A DNA stretch of 64,000 nt from Eonycteris spelaea (GCA_003508835.1 PUFA01000070.1:7825001-7889000); one strand, 5' to 3'. Positions 45,685 through 57,010 are shown, counted from the stretch's first letter. Notes: generated from the sequence alone by a model not told the origin. Made by a program: numbers and translations.

Positions 45685-47990
45685 AATGGCATAGATGATA
45701 AAGGCTCTGTTCATCCCTCTGGCAACCAAATCAAAGTGTGTGATGGAAACAGGAGCAACAGCAAGGAAAAATCACCTGGGATCTAGAGGAACAAGCGATA
45801 CAACTAGGGAGAAATCCAAGAAAACACCTGCAACAGCAGAAGGTAGGATGGGCGAGGACATGGGGCTGCTCTGTCCAGAGTGGCTGAGTGAGAAAGAAGC
45901 TGCAGCAGCAGCAACAGAAGCCTCCACAAGCAGATTTTCACGATGATGGACCTGCTTGCTTAGCGCCAGCCAATTTGGCTGTGCGCAAGGGGCACCAGGT
46001 ACTTCCAGGAGACATTGTCAGAATGAGGGCCAAGGTGAGCTGCTCTATACAAAAGTGCGGCAGTATCCATTGTTCTCTGTTGACCCCACCCCTACCATCA
46101 GTGCACCAAATACAGCACCACTATAGCCGTGAGGTCATCAAACTATAATAGAGGTCGTACCACCAGAGGATTCCCACAACTTCATAGCCCCACACAGCCA
46201 CATCCAGGTGTATCCTCAGCGGGTCAGGTGCTCCTTGCTGAGCAGTGCCTAGACTCACGTGGAGGCAGTAGCTGGCCTCGGTTTGGCCTTTTGAAGCAAT
46301 TATAATTTTGAACTTACATAACAAAAGCAAACTATGAAAGACTTGCTGAATCTTACTAACAGGTGGCCCTGGAGAGGTAGAGGCTTGGGCCAAATTTAGC
46401 CTGCAGCTGAACCCTCTCAGGACTGTGCCACTGGACACCTACTTCACAAATCCACACAAATAAGACCAAGAGACTTAGGGACTTTGCTTAGTATAGAAAC
46501 AACACAGAAAGGCAGCCAAAATGGAGACAAAGAAGCAGAAACCATATGAAAGAACAGAACAGAGATCCAGATATAATGGAGTCAAGTAATCTAACAGATG
46601 CAGAGTTCAAAACACTGGTTATAAAGATGCTCAATGAACTTCTGGGAGTGTAGATAAATTCAGTGAGAACTTCAACAAAGAGGTAAAAAAAAACCATAAA
46701 AATGGGAATGGAAATTATAAAAGGGAAGAGCCTGAAATGAAATACACATTATCTGACATGGTAAGTATATTAAATGAATAAACAAAGAGAACAAAGAAAA
46801 GGATCAAATGTCCTGTCTAGAGACAGAAAGCCAAGGACATGTAATCAGAATGGCAAGAGATAAGATCCCAAGACTATAAAATAATTAATGAGGAGATGGG
46901 ACATTATTAAGGCTCCAAATATTCATCTGATCAGAGTCAATGAAGAAAATCAAGATGCTGAACAGTTGTTTTGAAGACATAATGATGGAAAACTTCCCCA
47001 ATCAGTGAAGGTAATGAACATGAAAACCCAGAAGCTCAGAAAATTCCAAAAATTAGGGATCCAAAGAGGCCTGCACCAAAGCATATCATAATTAAATGCC
47101 AAAGATTAAATACAAAGAAAGAATATTAAAAAGCAGCAAAAGAAAAGCAGATAGTTACCTACAAGGAAACCCATAAGACTGGCAACTGATTTCTCAAAAG
47201 AAACTATGTGGGACATAAAAGCTTGCAAAAAATATTTGACAGAATGAAGGACCCAGTATCTACGACCAAGAATAATTTATCCAGTAAAGCTACCATTTAG
47301 AGTCGAAGGACAGATAAAGAGCTTCCCAGACAAAAAGAAGCTAACAATTTATCAACCACCAAGCCAGTATTATAGGAAATGTTGGAGAAACTTCTTTAAG
47401 AAGGAAAAAACATGTATCAAACACAGGAATAAAGAATGGCAGTAACTACATTGCTGTCAACAAGTAACTCAAATGGAAATGAATTAAATGCTCCAACCAA
47501 AAGATAGAGTGGTTGAAAGGATAAGAAAACAAGACCCCTACATGCTGCCTACAAGAGACTCATTTCTTATTAAAGACACACGCACTGACCAAAAGGAAGG
47601 AGATGGAAAAAGATTATTGCTTTGATGGACCTAGAAGGTATTTAAGTCAGAGAAAGATAAATACTGTATGATTTCACATATGTGAGGAATTTAAGGAATA
47701 AAAAGAACAAACTAATCAAAATAGACTCACAAGTATAGTGGACAATTTGGAGACAGTTAGGGGAGGGGTTCAGGGGCTAGGTGAAGAGTTAAGAAAGTAC
47801 AAATTAGTAGCTTATGGATGGCCACGGGTTAGGAGCATGGCATAGGAAATTCAGTTAGCACTAATATATTGGCTAGGTGGAAGGTCAGGAGAGGGAGGGT
47901 TCAATTGGGGGATCATTTTATGAACTATAAGATGTCTAACCAATGTACTGCTGTACACTTGAAACTAAAATAAATAAATTTAAATAAATA
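45685..47990 (+). mobile_element. Half-L1 (HAL1-like) element, copy B
   Basis: About 2.3 kb, complete at the 5' side. It has an L1 5' UTR (about 45685-46570), decayed ORF1 (46576-47400), an ORF2 stub (about 47440-47620) and an L1 3' UTR with a tail of AAAT units near 47970-47990. ORF2 wording stops at 'aaaaagattattgctttgat' and resumes at the ORF2 end. Next comes the small second loss where 'ggtatt' joins 'taagtcag' (near 47640). Copy A has both junctions at the same places. The two copies differ by many substitutions and indels, so they are old independent insertions of one deleted master, not a recent segmental duplication. Confidence 0.82.
46576..47400 (+). pseudogene. Decayed L1 ORF1 in half-L1 copy B
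   Basis: The frame opens Met-Glu-Ser-Ser-Asn-Leu-Thr-Asp-Ala-Glu-Phe-Lys-Thr-Leu-Val-Ile, matching copies at 1314 and 26388, which supports the chosen start. The RNA-binding C-terminal region is readable around 47070-47380. Frameshifts and stops make it nonfunctional. Confidence 0.75.
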
Positions 47991-48024
47991 AATAACTATT
48001 TTTAAAAATTAAAAAATCAATAAA

Positions 48025-50445
48025 ATCATACATCATGATCAAGTTGGATTTATTCCTGGGATACAAGATTGGTACAATATCCACAAATCAATTAATGTGA
48101 TACACCACATTAACACATTGAAAGATAAAAACCATATGATGATATCAATAGATGTAGAAAAAGCGTTCGACAAAATCCAGCATCTATTTATGATAAAAAC
48201 TCTCAGCAAAGTGGGAATAGAGAGAACATACTTCAACATAATAAAGGCCACATATGACAAACCTACAGCTAATGTCATACTCGATGGGGAAAGGCTAAAA
48301 GCATTTTTCTTAGATCAGGAAGGACAAGGATGCCCACTTTCACCACTCCTCTCAACATTGTATTGGAAGTCTTAGCCACAGCAATCAGACGAGAAAGAGA
48401 AATAAAAATATCAAATTGAAAGGAAGAAGTAAAACTCTCACTATTTGCTGATCATGATACTATATACAGAGAACCCTAAGATTCCACCAAAAAACTGTTA
48501 GAACTGATCAATAAATTTAGTAAAGTAGCAGGTTAAAATAAATATTCAGAAGTCAGTGGCATTTTTATACACAATGATGAACTTTCAGAAAGAGAAATTA
48601 AGAAAACAATCCCATTTACAATTGCATCAAAAACATAAAATACCTGGGAATCAAATTAACCAAGGAGGTAAAAGACCTGTTTTCAGAAAATTATGTCATT
48701 GAAAAAAGAAATTGAAGAAGATCAAATAAATGGAAGCATACCATGCTCGGGTAGGAAGAATCAACATCATTAAAATGGCCATACTACCCAAAGCAATCTA
48801 TAGATTCAATGCAATCCCTATCAAAATACCAATATTTTTCAGAGAGCTAGAACAAATAATCCTAAAATTTATATGGACCAAAAAACCCCAAAAAGCCATG
48901 GCAATCTTGAGAAAGAACAAAGTTGGAGGTATCACACTACCTGATATCAAACTATACTACTAGCTACAACAGTAATCAAAAAGCATGGTACTGGCATAAA
49001 AACAGATACATTGATCAATGGAACAGAATAGAGAGCCCAGAATAAATCCACACCTATACACTCTTAATATATGACAAAGGAGGCAAGAATATACAATGGG
49101 GTAAAGACAGTCTCTTCAATAAATGGGTTGGGAAAATTGGACAGATACATGCAAAAAAAAAAAAGAAACTGGCCACCTTCTTACATCATACACAAGAATA
49201 GACTCAAAATGGATTAAAGACTTAAATGTAAGACCAAACCATAAAACTTCTAGAAGAAAACATAGGCAGTAAACTCTCTGATATTACTAATAGGAATTTC
49301 TTTTCAGATATATCTCCCCAAGCAAGGGAAACAAAAGAAAAAATAAACAAATGGGACTACATTAAACTAAAAAGTTTTTGTATTGCAAAGGAAACCACCA
49401 AAACAAAAACAAATAACCAAATGACTGGAAGAAGATATTCACTAATGATACATCTGATAAAGATTAATATTCAAAATCTATAAAGAACTCATACAACTCA
49501 ACAACAAAAAAAACAAACAATCCAGTTAAAAAATGGCAGAAGACCTAAACAGATACTTCTCCAAAGAGAAAATATAGATGGCCAATAGACATATGAAAAG
49601 ATGCTCAAGGTCACTAATCGTCAGAGAAATGCAAATTAAAACCACAATGCGATATCACCTAGTACCTGCCAAAATGGCTTCATCAATAAATCAAAGAACA
49701 AGTGCTGGCGAGGATGCGGAAAAAAGAGAACCCTTATACATTTTTGGGGGGATTGCAAATTAAAACAGTCGTTATGGAAAACGATCTGGAGTCTCTCAAA
49801 AGATTAAAAACAGACATACCTTTTTGATCCAGCAATTGCACTTCTGGGTATTTATCCAAGAAAAACCAAAATGATAATTTGTAAAGATCTACACACCCCA
49901 ATATTCATGTCAGCACAATTTACAATAACCGAGATATGGAAACAACCTAAATGCCCATCAACAGATGACCAGATAAAGAAGTTATGGTTCATATATAAAA
50001 TAAATATTACTCAGCCATTAAAAATAATGAAATCCTACCATTTGCAATGACATTTGGACCTAGAGGTTATTATACTGAGTGAAATAAGTCAGAGAAAAAT
50101 AAATACCATATTATTTCACTTACATGCAGAATCTAAGGAACAAAAAAACAAACCAATTAAAAACTGACAAATATAGATGACAATTTGGCAATGGATAGAG
50201 GGGATGGGGGATTGGGGCTAGGAGAATGGGGTGAAGGGTTAAAAGAAATACAAATTAGTGGTTGATAGATGGTCACAGGGATGAGGAGTATGGCATAGGA
50301 ATGCAGTTAGCATTAATATATTGGCTAGGTGGAAAAACCAGAGGAGAGAAGGGCAATTAGGGGTTCATTTTATAAACTATGTAAATATCTAACCAATGTA
50401 CTGTATACCTAAAACTAAATAAAAATAAATAAATAAATAAAGTCA
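48025..50445 (+). mobile_element. 5'-truncated L1 with reverse-transcriptase remnants
   Basis: It begins inside the ORF2 reverse-transcriptase domain a few dozen bases after the tail of copy B and runs to a full 3' UTR ending in AAAT units near 50441. Its 3' UTR ('gcattaatatattggctagg') is the one carried by half-L1 copies A and B and the L1 at 20222. This was therefore the autonomous relative that could have supplied their machinery. Confidence 0.88.
48040..49990 (+). pseudogene. Broken L1 ORF2 (reverse transcriptase and C-terminal domain)
   Basis: ORF2 of L1 is the endonuclease/reverse transcriptase that copies element RNA into the genome. Here the endonuclease is absent. The RT palm is readable: [11 protein letters not shown] at 48142-48180 and Gly-Cys-Pro-Leu-Ser-Pro-Leu-Leu at 48328-48351, in a frame that fails near 48375. 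The catalytic Phe-Ala-Asp-Asp motif reads Phe-Ala-Asp-His at 48444-48455, so a catalytic Asp is lost. A further open stretch (48730-48963) contains Trp-Thr-Lys-Lys and Lys-Val-Gly-Gly-Ile of the thumb/C-terminal part. The element cannot be active. Confidence 0.85.
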
Positions 50446-50453
50446 CATATGAT

Positions 50454-50454
50454 T

Positions 50455-50490
<36 letters not shown>

Positions 50491-50494
50491 ATAT
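50454..50494. repeat. (TA)n microsatellite
   Basis: Near-pure TA run with one TTA interruption, close to the L1 tail. Confidence 0.97.
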
Positions 50495-50499
50495 CAATC

Positions 50500-51750
50500 C
50501 AAGAAGCTCAACAAACTTTCAGTAGGATAAATCAAAGACATTCATATCTATACACATATATAACTGAACAACTGAAAGCCAAAGTGTACCATGCAGGACA
50601 GGAGACAGTAAAAGGTTCTTGGATTTAGAGAATACATAGAGTCCTGGATGAGGTAGGAGAATATACAACTTTAAAAGTTGGATGGGATCAGACTACCAAA
50701 TAGTCCCAACTTGAAGTGATAAAGGCCCAAACTAGAATAGCAGCATTGAAAATGGAAAAGAAAAATAAAGTAAACCTTATAAATAGACCTGGAGACTGAT
50801 CCCCTGGGCATATATAATCTCAGCCATTGCAAGATGGCAGCTCCATTGGCAAAAGTAGGGAAATCAGGAATAGTTGGTTAGAAAAAGAAGGATTTAGGAT
50901 CCGTGGAGCATGAAGCCCTGAACATACAAGTAGAAACCACCAGTAACAGGTTGAAAATGTGGGACTGAGAGAGACTGGGGAAAGGTTGCTGTCCCAGTTA
51001 CTCCTACTGTCCTGGAACCCCATCCACTCAGCGTATTTCCCAGACAGCAGTGTCCCAGTTTGGGTGAGGTGTCCCAGTTTGGATGTATGGCCACCCTATT
51101 ACTGAGGGAAAAAATAAGATTAGAGAAGCGCTCACAGACAAGACATTGATCAATGCTCATGGGTTTGTAAGGAGAGGAGTAAAAGCCAGTTATGGAGGCA
51201 GGAAAACACAGTCAGAGATATAGGGAAGTGTACTCAGAGACATGAAGAAAGAACATGACTGGGAATGATGGCCAGCTTTGAACTGATCTTCAGAGAGCCA
51301 ACGAGAGCTTATTCCATTGAGTTGTGAATTATTAAAGATTCATATATTTTTTTTAATTGTATGATTCAAGAAAGTTATGAGTTAGAAGATAGTTTGTTTT
51401 TTAACTTCTAACATTAAGCATGTTTGCTGGCTACTAGGAGCTAGCAAAGATGAAGTAATAGAAGGCAAAACTAAAAGCAAAGATAATAAAAAGAGTCAGG
51501 ACTGCAAGGAGGGAAACAGTAGAGATGGGAATGGAAGCACCATGTAAATGGTTAACTTTGAAAAGTCAAGGAACTTTTCTTAATAACAGATGAAGGCAGA
51601 AATGTTTACAAAAATGAGAGGTTGTGATAACATAAAAAGAAGAGAAAAATAAAGGTCTGTCACTCTCTAATGTCATAAATGGCCTTTACTTATTAGTGTA
51701 GCCGTGCCTGCCCACTTGGATCCAAATAAGAGAACTGCTTATTTCAAGCA
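50500..51750. other. Unassigned DNA
   Basis: A short internal duplication 'gtgtcccagtttgg' occurs twice near 51050-51085. No gene is supported; two overlapping minus-strand frames at 50820-51160 lack a domain. Confidence 0.4.
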
Positions 51751-51754
51751 AGTT

Positions 51755-51900
51755 ATTTGATTGCTCTGTGCTTCCATTTCTTCATCTGTAAAATAAGGAT
51801 AATAATATTATCACCAGGTTGAGTTTATACAAATGAAGGTACTTATAATAGTTACACTAAATTGTTAGCTGCACAGTAGTGTTTATAGCCATATTGCCTT
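51755..51900 (+). mobile_element. MIR SINE
   Basis: 'ttgattgctctgtgcttcca', 'tttcttcatctgtaaaataa' and 'ggataataatattatcacca' are core MIR wording on the plus strand. Confidence 0.8.
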
Positions 51901-52500
51901 ACAGGATCATTGGAGGGCTCTAAATGTTCTATGAAAGGGTGAAGTCAGAATCAAGGTAATCTTCTGAGGATGTGAGGATGTTGTTGAACAATAACGATCG
52001 AGAAGATGAGAAGTCTAGAATTCTACAGGCAAAATTAAAGTGACTAATAACTGAGGTCCAGTTAATGGGGAGCCAAAAGGAAGCTGATAGTGATTGGAAG
52101 TGATAAGGATAAAGAGAAGTTTGGGTGGTGCAAGGGACTGTGAAGGAAAGAACAGAACAAGCTAAATGATTAACTCTTCAATAGTCCCACATAATGAAAT
52201 ACCTTAGTTATCCCCACAGTGTCTGGGAGACCCTGTTGGGAAATCCCATTACAGAAAAGCATTAGCCAATAATGCACGCACACACAGAATCCAGCTAGCA
52301 TGCTGGAGGGATGTGAGAAACACACGGAGGACAGATGAACTGTTCCTAACAAAGTCATCCTAGACTGACCAGCCACCAGCCTACCCACCAGCTAACAGAC
52401 CCCAGTCAAGATCAGCAGAACCACCCACCTGACCCTTTAACTCATGAGCTATAATAAACAGTTATTGTTTTAAGCCACAAAGTGTTGCAAGTATTCAGCA
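51901..52500. other. Unassigned DNA, perhaps old L2-linked block at 51930-52140
   Basis: The purine-rich left part ('gaagtcagaatcaaggtaat', 'agttaatggggagccaaaag') resembles the L2-linked blocks elsewhere but is too diverged to call. The remainder is unassigned. Confidence 0.35.
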
Positions 52501-53400
52501 GCAATACTGATCCACTTCCCAATTGCTTTCAAATCCCCATCGGCTGCATTAGACTAGCAGCGCCTTCACAGCACATCATAATCTGCATTGTGCAATGCAG
52601 AGCATATGTGGCCATATGCGCCAGCACTGCTGGGAGAGCACTGAAATAAGTGAAACTCTCTCTCTCCTGTCTGCTCTTCACCTGTAATTACATAGGGAGA
52701 AAGAAAAGGAAGTTAAAGGCAGCATGAGCTACCAACACTAACCGCACATTGCAAAAGGAACCATTTCGCTTGACTGAACACTTCCAAACAAGTTTCAGCT
52801 CCTGAGCATTTTAAACACAGTAGAAAACAATATAAATAATGTATGTGTGTGTATGTGTGTGTGCATATATACATAGATATGTATTTATATCTATATGGCT
52901 CTTAATGAATCATTGCAAGAGACATTTTGAATGTTAAAATGGTGTGAATTTCCACACTCCTTCTATCAGGCTTTCCAGGCACCAGTCTCATCAATCTCTA
53001 ACGCCTGACACCAGGCAGTTCATTGTTTTTCAAATTTATGACATTTTTCAGTCCATTGTTTTTAAACTGTCACCCTCAGTGGGTTTGCTGGCACAACTCA
53101 TTGCTACTCTCAGCTCCCACGGAGCTCATCGCCTTAGGAGTGATGTGTTAGCAAAATTTTCGGTTGACTTATCTCCAGGATGGTAAATCCTCTCTGTGTG
53201 CTTCCTCTGGTGACATCATTAGTATTGTTCTCCACCCTCATTCCAAACAGAAATAATTAGGGTTGCGGTTGTCCATCTTAAATACAGATTATGAAAATGA
53301 GGGAAATTCAACAGATAACTATTATACATTCTATACAATCTCTTGGTGGGATGGAAGACTGACTCTCACCCAGACACCCTGATAGTTTTATGTCATTGCT
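52500..53400. promoter_or_regulatory. Candidate conserved noncoding element
   Basis: A repeat-poor stretch with three adjacent inverted repeats at 52582-52633, an E-box CACCTG near 52680 followed by TAATTA, and a TG/TA microsatellite near 52840-52900. The texture suggests regulatory DNA, but no conservation data are available. Confidence 0.35.
52582..52633. promoter_or_regulatory. Cluster of three adjacent inverted repeats
   Basis: Perfect inverted repeats follow one another. TCTGCATTG/CAATGCAGA has a 2-base spacer (52582-52601). GCATATG/CATATGC has a 4-base spacer (52602-52619). CCAGCA/TGCTGG has a 1-base spacer (52621-52633). The first has a C/EBP-like ATTGTGCAAT centre. Function unknown. 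Confidence 0.8.
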
Positions 53401-53649
53401 GCAGAAATGTCCCTAATATTGCAGCATATATCTAGTCTCTTGAGAAACTATTCTGTATTTGATTCTCAGTTTAAAAAGGCTTATTTTGATCTGTTGAATT
53501 TTCTCATTTGTTTCCCAAAATGCATGATTTGTGGATTTTATTCTCATCTCAGAGAAAATCTTGATCTCCCCTAGGGTTTTAAAAGTAACTACATGAGGTT
53601 CAGTGAGCACAGAAGTTAGTTTCTCCTCTCTGGACTTTGTCAGGCACTG

Positions 53650-53870
53650 GCATAGGGTGGAGTATATGCCTGGATGCAGGAATCAGAAAACTATCAGAAA
53701 AACTAATCAGAGTCCAGCTGACTCTATCTCTTACCAGGGGTGTGGATTGCACAAGTCACAACCATGTCTGATCTTCAGGTGGCTCATCTACAAAATTAAG
53801 ATTTGGATGATTTCTAAGGTTCCTTTGGCACTGAAAGCTTATTAAATTATCTGCAGATTGTTATGATATT
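53650..53870 (+). mobile_element. MIR3-like fragment
   Basis: The right part 'tcatctacaaaattaagatt', 'tggatgatttctaaggttcc' and 'tttggcactgaaagctt' matches the end of a MIR3-type SINE on the plus strand. Confidence 0.5.
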
Positions 53871-53889
53871 TCCTTCTACTATAGAAGAG

Positions 53890-54210
53890 AGTACAGATGT
53901 TCCTTGACTTAACATGGGGTTAAATCCCAATAAACCTATCGTAAGTTCAAATACTGTAAATTGAAAATGTATTTACTACTAACTGTAGAAACTTGGTTGT
54001 TTACCCTTACGATCATGTGGCTAAGAGATGCAGCCTGCTGCCACTGGGCAGCATCAGGAAAGATTATGGTACCATCTATCACTAGCCCAGGAAAAGATCA
54101 AACTTCAAAACTGCAGTACAGTTCCTACTGAACAAGTATAGTTTGGCACTATGCAAAGTCAAAAAATCATGAGTCGAACCATTGTAAATCTGGTACCATC
54201 TGTACATGCT
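53890..54210. mobile_element. Tigger-type (TcMar) DNA transposon fossil
   Basis: Both termini are recognisable and inverted relative to each other. The left reads 'cagatgttccttgacttaac' then 'atggggttaaatcccaataa'. The right reads 'tcatgagtcgaaccattgta' and 'atctggtaccatctg'. TA dinucleotides at both outer edges fit mariner-type target duplication. About 320 bases with no transposase frame: a nonautonomous MER44-like copy. Confidence 0.75.
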
Positions 54211-54349
54211 TATTTCAGCATTTGTGGTGTTGCTAATCTGTATATTTCCTTATCTAAATTGTACACCTGTAAAAAATTCTCATGAATATTTTTAGTTCCC
54301 CATTCCATCTTGGGGTTAGAAAGATTCGAAAAGTAATTAGGTAATTCAA

Positions 54350-54425
54350 TTATCCAACAAACATGTATTGATCATTTATTATGTGCCAGGCCCTAAGCTA
54401 GGGGCTTGAGAAAATGAAATGAAAG
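54350..54425 (-). mobile_element. L2 3' end fragment
   Basis: 'atgtattgatcatttattat' and 'gtgccaggccctaagctagg' are reverse-strand L2 end wording. Confidence 0.65.
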
Positions 54426-54429
54426 TGAT

Positions 54430-55340
54430 TATAGTACTGATGTAACTAATTATTTCTTTACGAAACATTAAGTGAGAGACTTGTACACAACTCAGCCTCA
54501 ACCCAAAGCACACATCTAGTTTAAGAAAATGTTTAATTCAACAGATAACTATTATACAAGACTCAGAAAGAGGCCAAACTACTTTATTAAAATGACTGTA
54601 TGGGATAATACATACCCTCCAGTTCATCCTAAAGAGGTAGAATGAAAGTGATTTGAGTTTGAGCATTAATTAAATTGCCAAGCAGTGTCTGGTATAGTAG
54701 AAAAGAGCTATTATAATTTTTATCTTCCTATCCCTCCTTCCTCTTTCTACCCGCTTTTTCCTAGGATTAATCTGACTTTTTCTCACTCCTACTATCTCAG
54801 CTGTACTCAAAGGATCACTATTAAAGCAGCAGAATCACCAGTCATTTTCTCCTTCTTGGCTTTCCACAGCGATAAAAGACAACTGCCTTCTTTAATCCTA
54901 ACCCAACCACTTCCTATCCTCTGCTCAGTACATGCTAAAGCCAAAACGACCTGGAAACCAAGTAGATGATAAGAAATCTGCTATTACCTATAGTTTGCTG
55001 CATTTTAAGAAACCTACAGAAGTCCTGATATTAACCAGGAAGCCCAATAACTCACATTGGCAGAAAAAGTCTACATCTGTCATTCTCTACTCCTTGACAA
55101 GTCTCAATAAGATGGAATCTGTTTTGTGATCACATTTTACAGAACAGATTTTCCTCTGTATTTTTGTTGCTCCAACTAATTAATTTAGAATGCACCTTTA
55201 ATCTCTAGCCCCCCTTCCCCCAGGAACTAAGTCTTTTAGAAAGAAAACCATAGGTAACTTGCTTTTCAAGTACAATAAAGATTCATTAGTGGTGGTGTAT
55301 AAGTCATTAGAAAGGGTAATTTACCACACAGTAAAGAAAT
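54430..55340. other. Unassigned DNA
   Basis: No gene or repeat recognised. Two overlapping plus-strand frames at 54685-55129 show no domain. Confidence 0.4.
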
Positions 55341-55350
55341 AATTTTTTGA

Positions 55351-55468
55351 CACCTATAGCACCTGGTATTCCTAGGTGGCCTCCCATCCAAGTACTAACC
55401 AGGCCCAACCCTGCTTAGCTTCCAAGATCAGACAAGATCAGGCACATTCAGGGTGGCATGGCTATAGA
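55351..55468 (-). mobile_element. 5S rRNA-derived retrocopy (short 5S SINE or 5S pseudogene)
   Basis: On the minus strand the whole 5S RNA can be followed: 'ctatagccatgccaccctga', 'ggaagctaagcagggttggg', 'cctggttagtacttggatgg' and 'aataccaggtgctataggtg'. It is much better preserved than the copy at 2702. The differences from mammalian 5S are mostly C-to-T or G-to-A at CpG positions. The internal promoter blocks (A box, intermediate element, C box) are largely intact. A short A-rich stretch follows the 3' end. There is no long non-5S body, so this is the short form or a plain 5S retropseudogene. Confidence 0.85.
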
Positions 55469-55789
55469 TTAAAAAAATCATTTAAATGGCTTTAAACCAC
55501 AGTATCTGGGGGAGAAAACCCCTTAAACTTTATTCAGTAGTCTTTTACTATTAATAATATAGGTATTGTTATTTTTAACTATTTAAATATAGTATAATAA
55601 TGCTATAAAAAAGTATGTCATCACTAGAAATTAAGATTTTCACTGTAAGAAAAAAGAGACAAATGTCTAATTTTTTAAAGTAAAAACTCTATAATGTCAA
55701 ATTTGAATTGGAAATTTCAGAATGAGCTCATGAGGTTTTTTTTAATACACATTTCCTAGCTCTTGTCTACCAAAAACACTTAGAAGTGG

Positions 55790-57010
55790 TAACAACCCAG
55801 TAATGAGAACTCCTACTGACCAGATTCAGGACTCAAATATTACAAACCACTTAAAAGAACCAGGACTCCTTAGAGATAAAGCTGATTCCAGGCCTGGGGC
55901 AGGAAATTATACAAGATGAGCTAAGAGCATTTGTTGCCCTGGAAAGCAAGGAAGTCATCGAAGTTTAAAGGGACTTAAAAGGTCACAGAAACCAACTCCA
56001 GGGGACTCCCACTGGCCAGAGATGGAACAATTTGAATATCAAAATGAATAATAATTGCAATTGGTTGAAATACACTGACTATATAAAAATCCATGATGAA
56101 GATTTTTAAGGGACAAAAAAAAAAACTTCGAAGAGAATAAATTTAGAATTTCTCGTCCTTTAAAAAAATAAAACTTTATTTCAGAATACCAAATGGCTCC
56201 AGTTGATGAGAGAAAGATCTTCTTTATAGAAGAATTCCAACTAATAATAAATGTAGCCGGAATTACAGCATTAGAAAATCACCATTTTGCAACCCCTAAT
56301 GGAAAAATTGTTTGGGCAACCATCAATAGTTGCTTAAACAAATAGGTGAAAGGTTAATGATAATTGATATTCACAGGGTACCAAAATAACACCCCACTGG
56401 TTATCTGCTGGACATAAAGGGAAAATGTGACTTTACAATAGAAAGATCAGATGATCACTCTTTGCAACCTTAAAACTAGAAGACAACATATGCCTCCTGA
56501 TAGGTTATATTATGAAGTACCCAGCTCTACCTATGAAGTACTCTTGTTGAAAATGTTGAATCTGAACTTAATCAAGACTGTATATCTAATTTTCAGTTTA
56601 TGGGAAATACAAAGGAAAGGAGAACAGGTTAAATGTCATCATTCAGAAGCAATCAGGCAAATCAGAATGAGTGATATTTTCCATGACAACTAACCTGGTC
56701 TTTTCAACAAGTCATTGGCAGGAATGAAAAGGGGTGTGCTAAAAATTTTAAAAGACTCAGGAGACACAACAATTAAATGTTTGTACCTTATATGAATTCT
56801 GACCTAAACAAACCAATTGTTAAAATAAGAAAAAGGACACTTTAGGGAAATTCGAATAGGGACTGGGTATTAAATGACATTAAGGAAATACTGCTAATTT
56901 AGTGGGCATTATAATGGCATAGTGGTTAAGAAAAAAAGGTCCTTATTTTTAAAGTACATAAATACATTGAAATACTTAGAGCAAAAAAGGTCAGATAGTC
57001 CAGGGTTTGC
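55790..57010 (+). mobile_element. L1M (L1ME-like) 3' UTR
   Basis: It reads 'actcctactgaccagattca', later 'aaggtcacagaaaccaactc', 'ccatgacaactaacctggtc', 'ttttcaacaagtcattggca', 'gaaattcgaataggga' and finally 'aatacattgaaatacttaga'. This is the order of a long ancient L1 3' UTR. Internal patches (about 56100-56440) are less clear. Confidence 0.6.

Noticed and set aside
48097..48375. 92-codon frame with reverse-transcriptase motifs as a gene
   Set aside because: Clearly an L1 ORF2 fragment; starts at GTG, is frameshifted at its end and has a lost catalytic residue downstream.
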